Positions 24,588 through 25,386 of a stretch of 25,386 bases of DNA are shown here, piece after piece. The stretch's first letter is position 1. The number at the start of each line of letters is the position of its first letter. The notes beneath the pieces were generated by a model that had not been told where the DNA came from, made no database searches, and was given only the letters and a program-made list of their open reading frames with translations. Source of the stretch: Lachnospiraceae bacterium (GTDB lineage Bacteria; Bacillota_A; Clostridia; Lachnospirales; Lachnospiraceae); assembly GCA_018365895.1 (NCBI GenBank), contig JAGZJD010000035.1:1-25386 (forward strand), written 5' to 3'. The translations under genes were made by a program, and so were the position numbers.

Positions 24588-25386
24588 ATGAGCAGACTTG
24601 AGATTCCTACTCCTAGTAAATCTCAGCTCGTTGTTGAAGGACTTTATAAAGAACTTGAACATAGAATCGAAGCCAGCCCGCCTGGGCTTTGTCCTGTAGA
24701 TATTACACGGGCATTTTTAGAGCTGTGCCACGCACAGACATGCGGCAAATGTGCACCTTGCCGCATCGGACTTTTGCAGCTGAAACATTTGATCACAGAT
24801 GTATTGAATGGTGATGCTACTATGGACACATTAGATTTAATGGAAGAAACTGCACTTTCTATCATGCATTCCGCAGATTGTGCCATCGGCTATGAAGCTG
24901 CACATATGGTATATAAGAGTCTGATCGGATGCCGTGATGATTACGAACAGCATATTCGTGAAGGACGGTGTACATGTACCTACCATCAGCCGGTACCGTG
25001 TGTTGCACTCTGTCCGGCACATGTTGATATTCCTGGATATATTGCCCTTGTTGGGGCAGGAAGATACGATGATGCAATCCGCCTGATCCGCAAAGACAAC
25101 CCATTCCCAACTACTTGCGGTTTTATTTGCGAACATCCTTGTGAAGCTCGCTGTCGCCGTAATATGGTAGATGATGCAATTAACATCAGAGGTCTTAAGA
25201 GGGTCGCTGCTGATTTCGCAGGCAAAGTTCCGCCGCCGCCATGTGCTCCGTCTACCGGAAAACGTGTCGCTGTTGTCGGAGGCGGTCCTGGAGGACTTTC
25301 AGCTGCCTACTATCTTCAGCTGATGGGACATCAGGCTACCGTATTTGAAATGCTCCCAAAACTTGGCGGTATGCTTCGTTACGGTA
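24588..25386 (+). CDS. NuoF-like/GltD-like FAD-dependent NAD(P)H oxidoreductase, truncated by window end
   Basis: The first 266 codons are visible and open to the window edge. Residues about 45-105 hold a NuoF-type 4Fe-4S site (CGKCAPCRIG, then C of ADCAIG). Residues about 125-200 hold the cysteine-rich GltD/dihydropyrimidine-dehydrogenase type domain (CVALCPAHVDIPGY, CGFICEHPCEARCRR). Next comes the FAD loop VAVVGGGPGGLSAAYYL. This order matches fusion proteins such as Geobacter SfrB and clostridial flavoproteins that pair with [FeFe] hydrogenase or formate dehydrogenase subunits, so it likely passes electrons between NAD(P)H and an iron-sulfur partner. The partner would lie off the right end. 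The ATG has AGGAG 9 bases upstream. Confidence 0.88.
   Translation, partial: MSRLEIPTPSKSQLVVEGLYKELEHRIEASPPGLCPVDITRAFLELCHAQTCGKCAPCRIGLLQLKHLITDVLNGDATMDTLDLMEETALSIMHSADCAIGYEAAHMVYKSLIGCRDDYEQHIREGRCTCTYHQPVPCVALCPAHVDIPGYIALVGAGRYDDAIRLIRKDNPFPTTCGFICEHPCEARCRRNMVDDAINIRGLKRVAADFAGKVPPPPCAPSTGKRVAVVGGGPGGLSAAYYLQLMGHQATVFEMLPKLGGMLRYG

Noticed and set aside
24644..25225. Several overlapping minus-strand frames at the right end
   Set aside because: They are antisense to the clearly recognisable Fe-S/FAD oxidoreductase, and none shows a family motif or ribosome site.
1..25386. CRISPR arrays, insertion sequences, prophage or defence genes
   Set aside because: I looked for regularly spaced repeats, transposase or integrase motifs and nuclease or toxin genes and found none.

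Overview
The window looks like a chromosomal segment from a low-GC, anaerobic gut-type Firmicute, most likely a Lachnospiraceae (Clostridia). This rests on low GC with consensus TTGACA/TATAAT promoters and strong AGGAGG-type ribosome sites, on the class II (Firmicute-type) galT, on the tsaE-tsaB-rimI-tsaD order, and on the clostridial oxidoreductase at the right edge. The assignment is inferred from gene content; no species marker such as 16S is inside the window. Nearly everything is on the minus strand. The exceptions are a TetR-family regulator and the truncated gene at the right end.

Layout. 1-320: three tandem minus-strand promoters and a leader hairpin that look like the start of an rRNA operon whose 16S gene lies off the left end. 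360-448: tRNA-Ser(GGA) with its own promoter. 609-2070: D-serine ammonia-lyase (dsdA) with a clear terminator. 2250-2445: terminator, tRNA-Ser(UGA) and promoter. 2495-7244: a housekeeping run, in transcription order tsaE, tsaB, rimI, a small zinc-ribbon protein, rnz, tsaD, ispD. It covers t6A tRNA modification, ribosomal protein acetylation, tRNA 3' processing and isoprenoid synthesis, with an internal promoter before tsaB. 7257-9410: tex, with its own promoter. 9598-10218 (+): an orphan TetR-family regulator, divergent from tex, ending in a strong bidirectional terminator.

10317-19081 is one GntR-headed operon: GntR/FCD regulator, oligopeptide-type ABC transporter (two permeases, two ATPases, a lipoprotein binding protein), then two overlapping amidohydrolase paralogues. 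It appears to import a peptide-like or amide compound and hydrolyse it. The first amidohydrolase of the pair has lost every recognisable metal ligand, while the second keeps them all. This is the most interesting feature here: a likely pseudoenzyme/enzyme pair.

19595-23340 is the Leloir galactose operon galK-galT-galM with a consensus promoter. Upstream, an ArsR-type regulator with a large unrecognised C-terminal domain (23448-24365) is on the same strand. It is divergent from a gene at 24588 that runs off the window and encodes a NuoF-like iron-sulfur domain fused to a GltD-like NAD(P)H/FAD oxidoreductase. I see no CRISPR array, insertion sequence, prophage gene or integrase.
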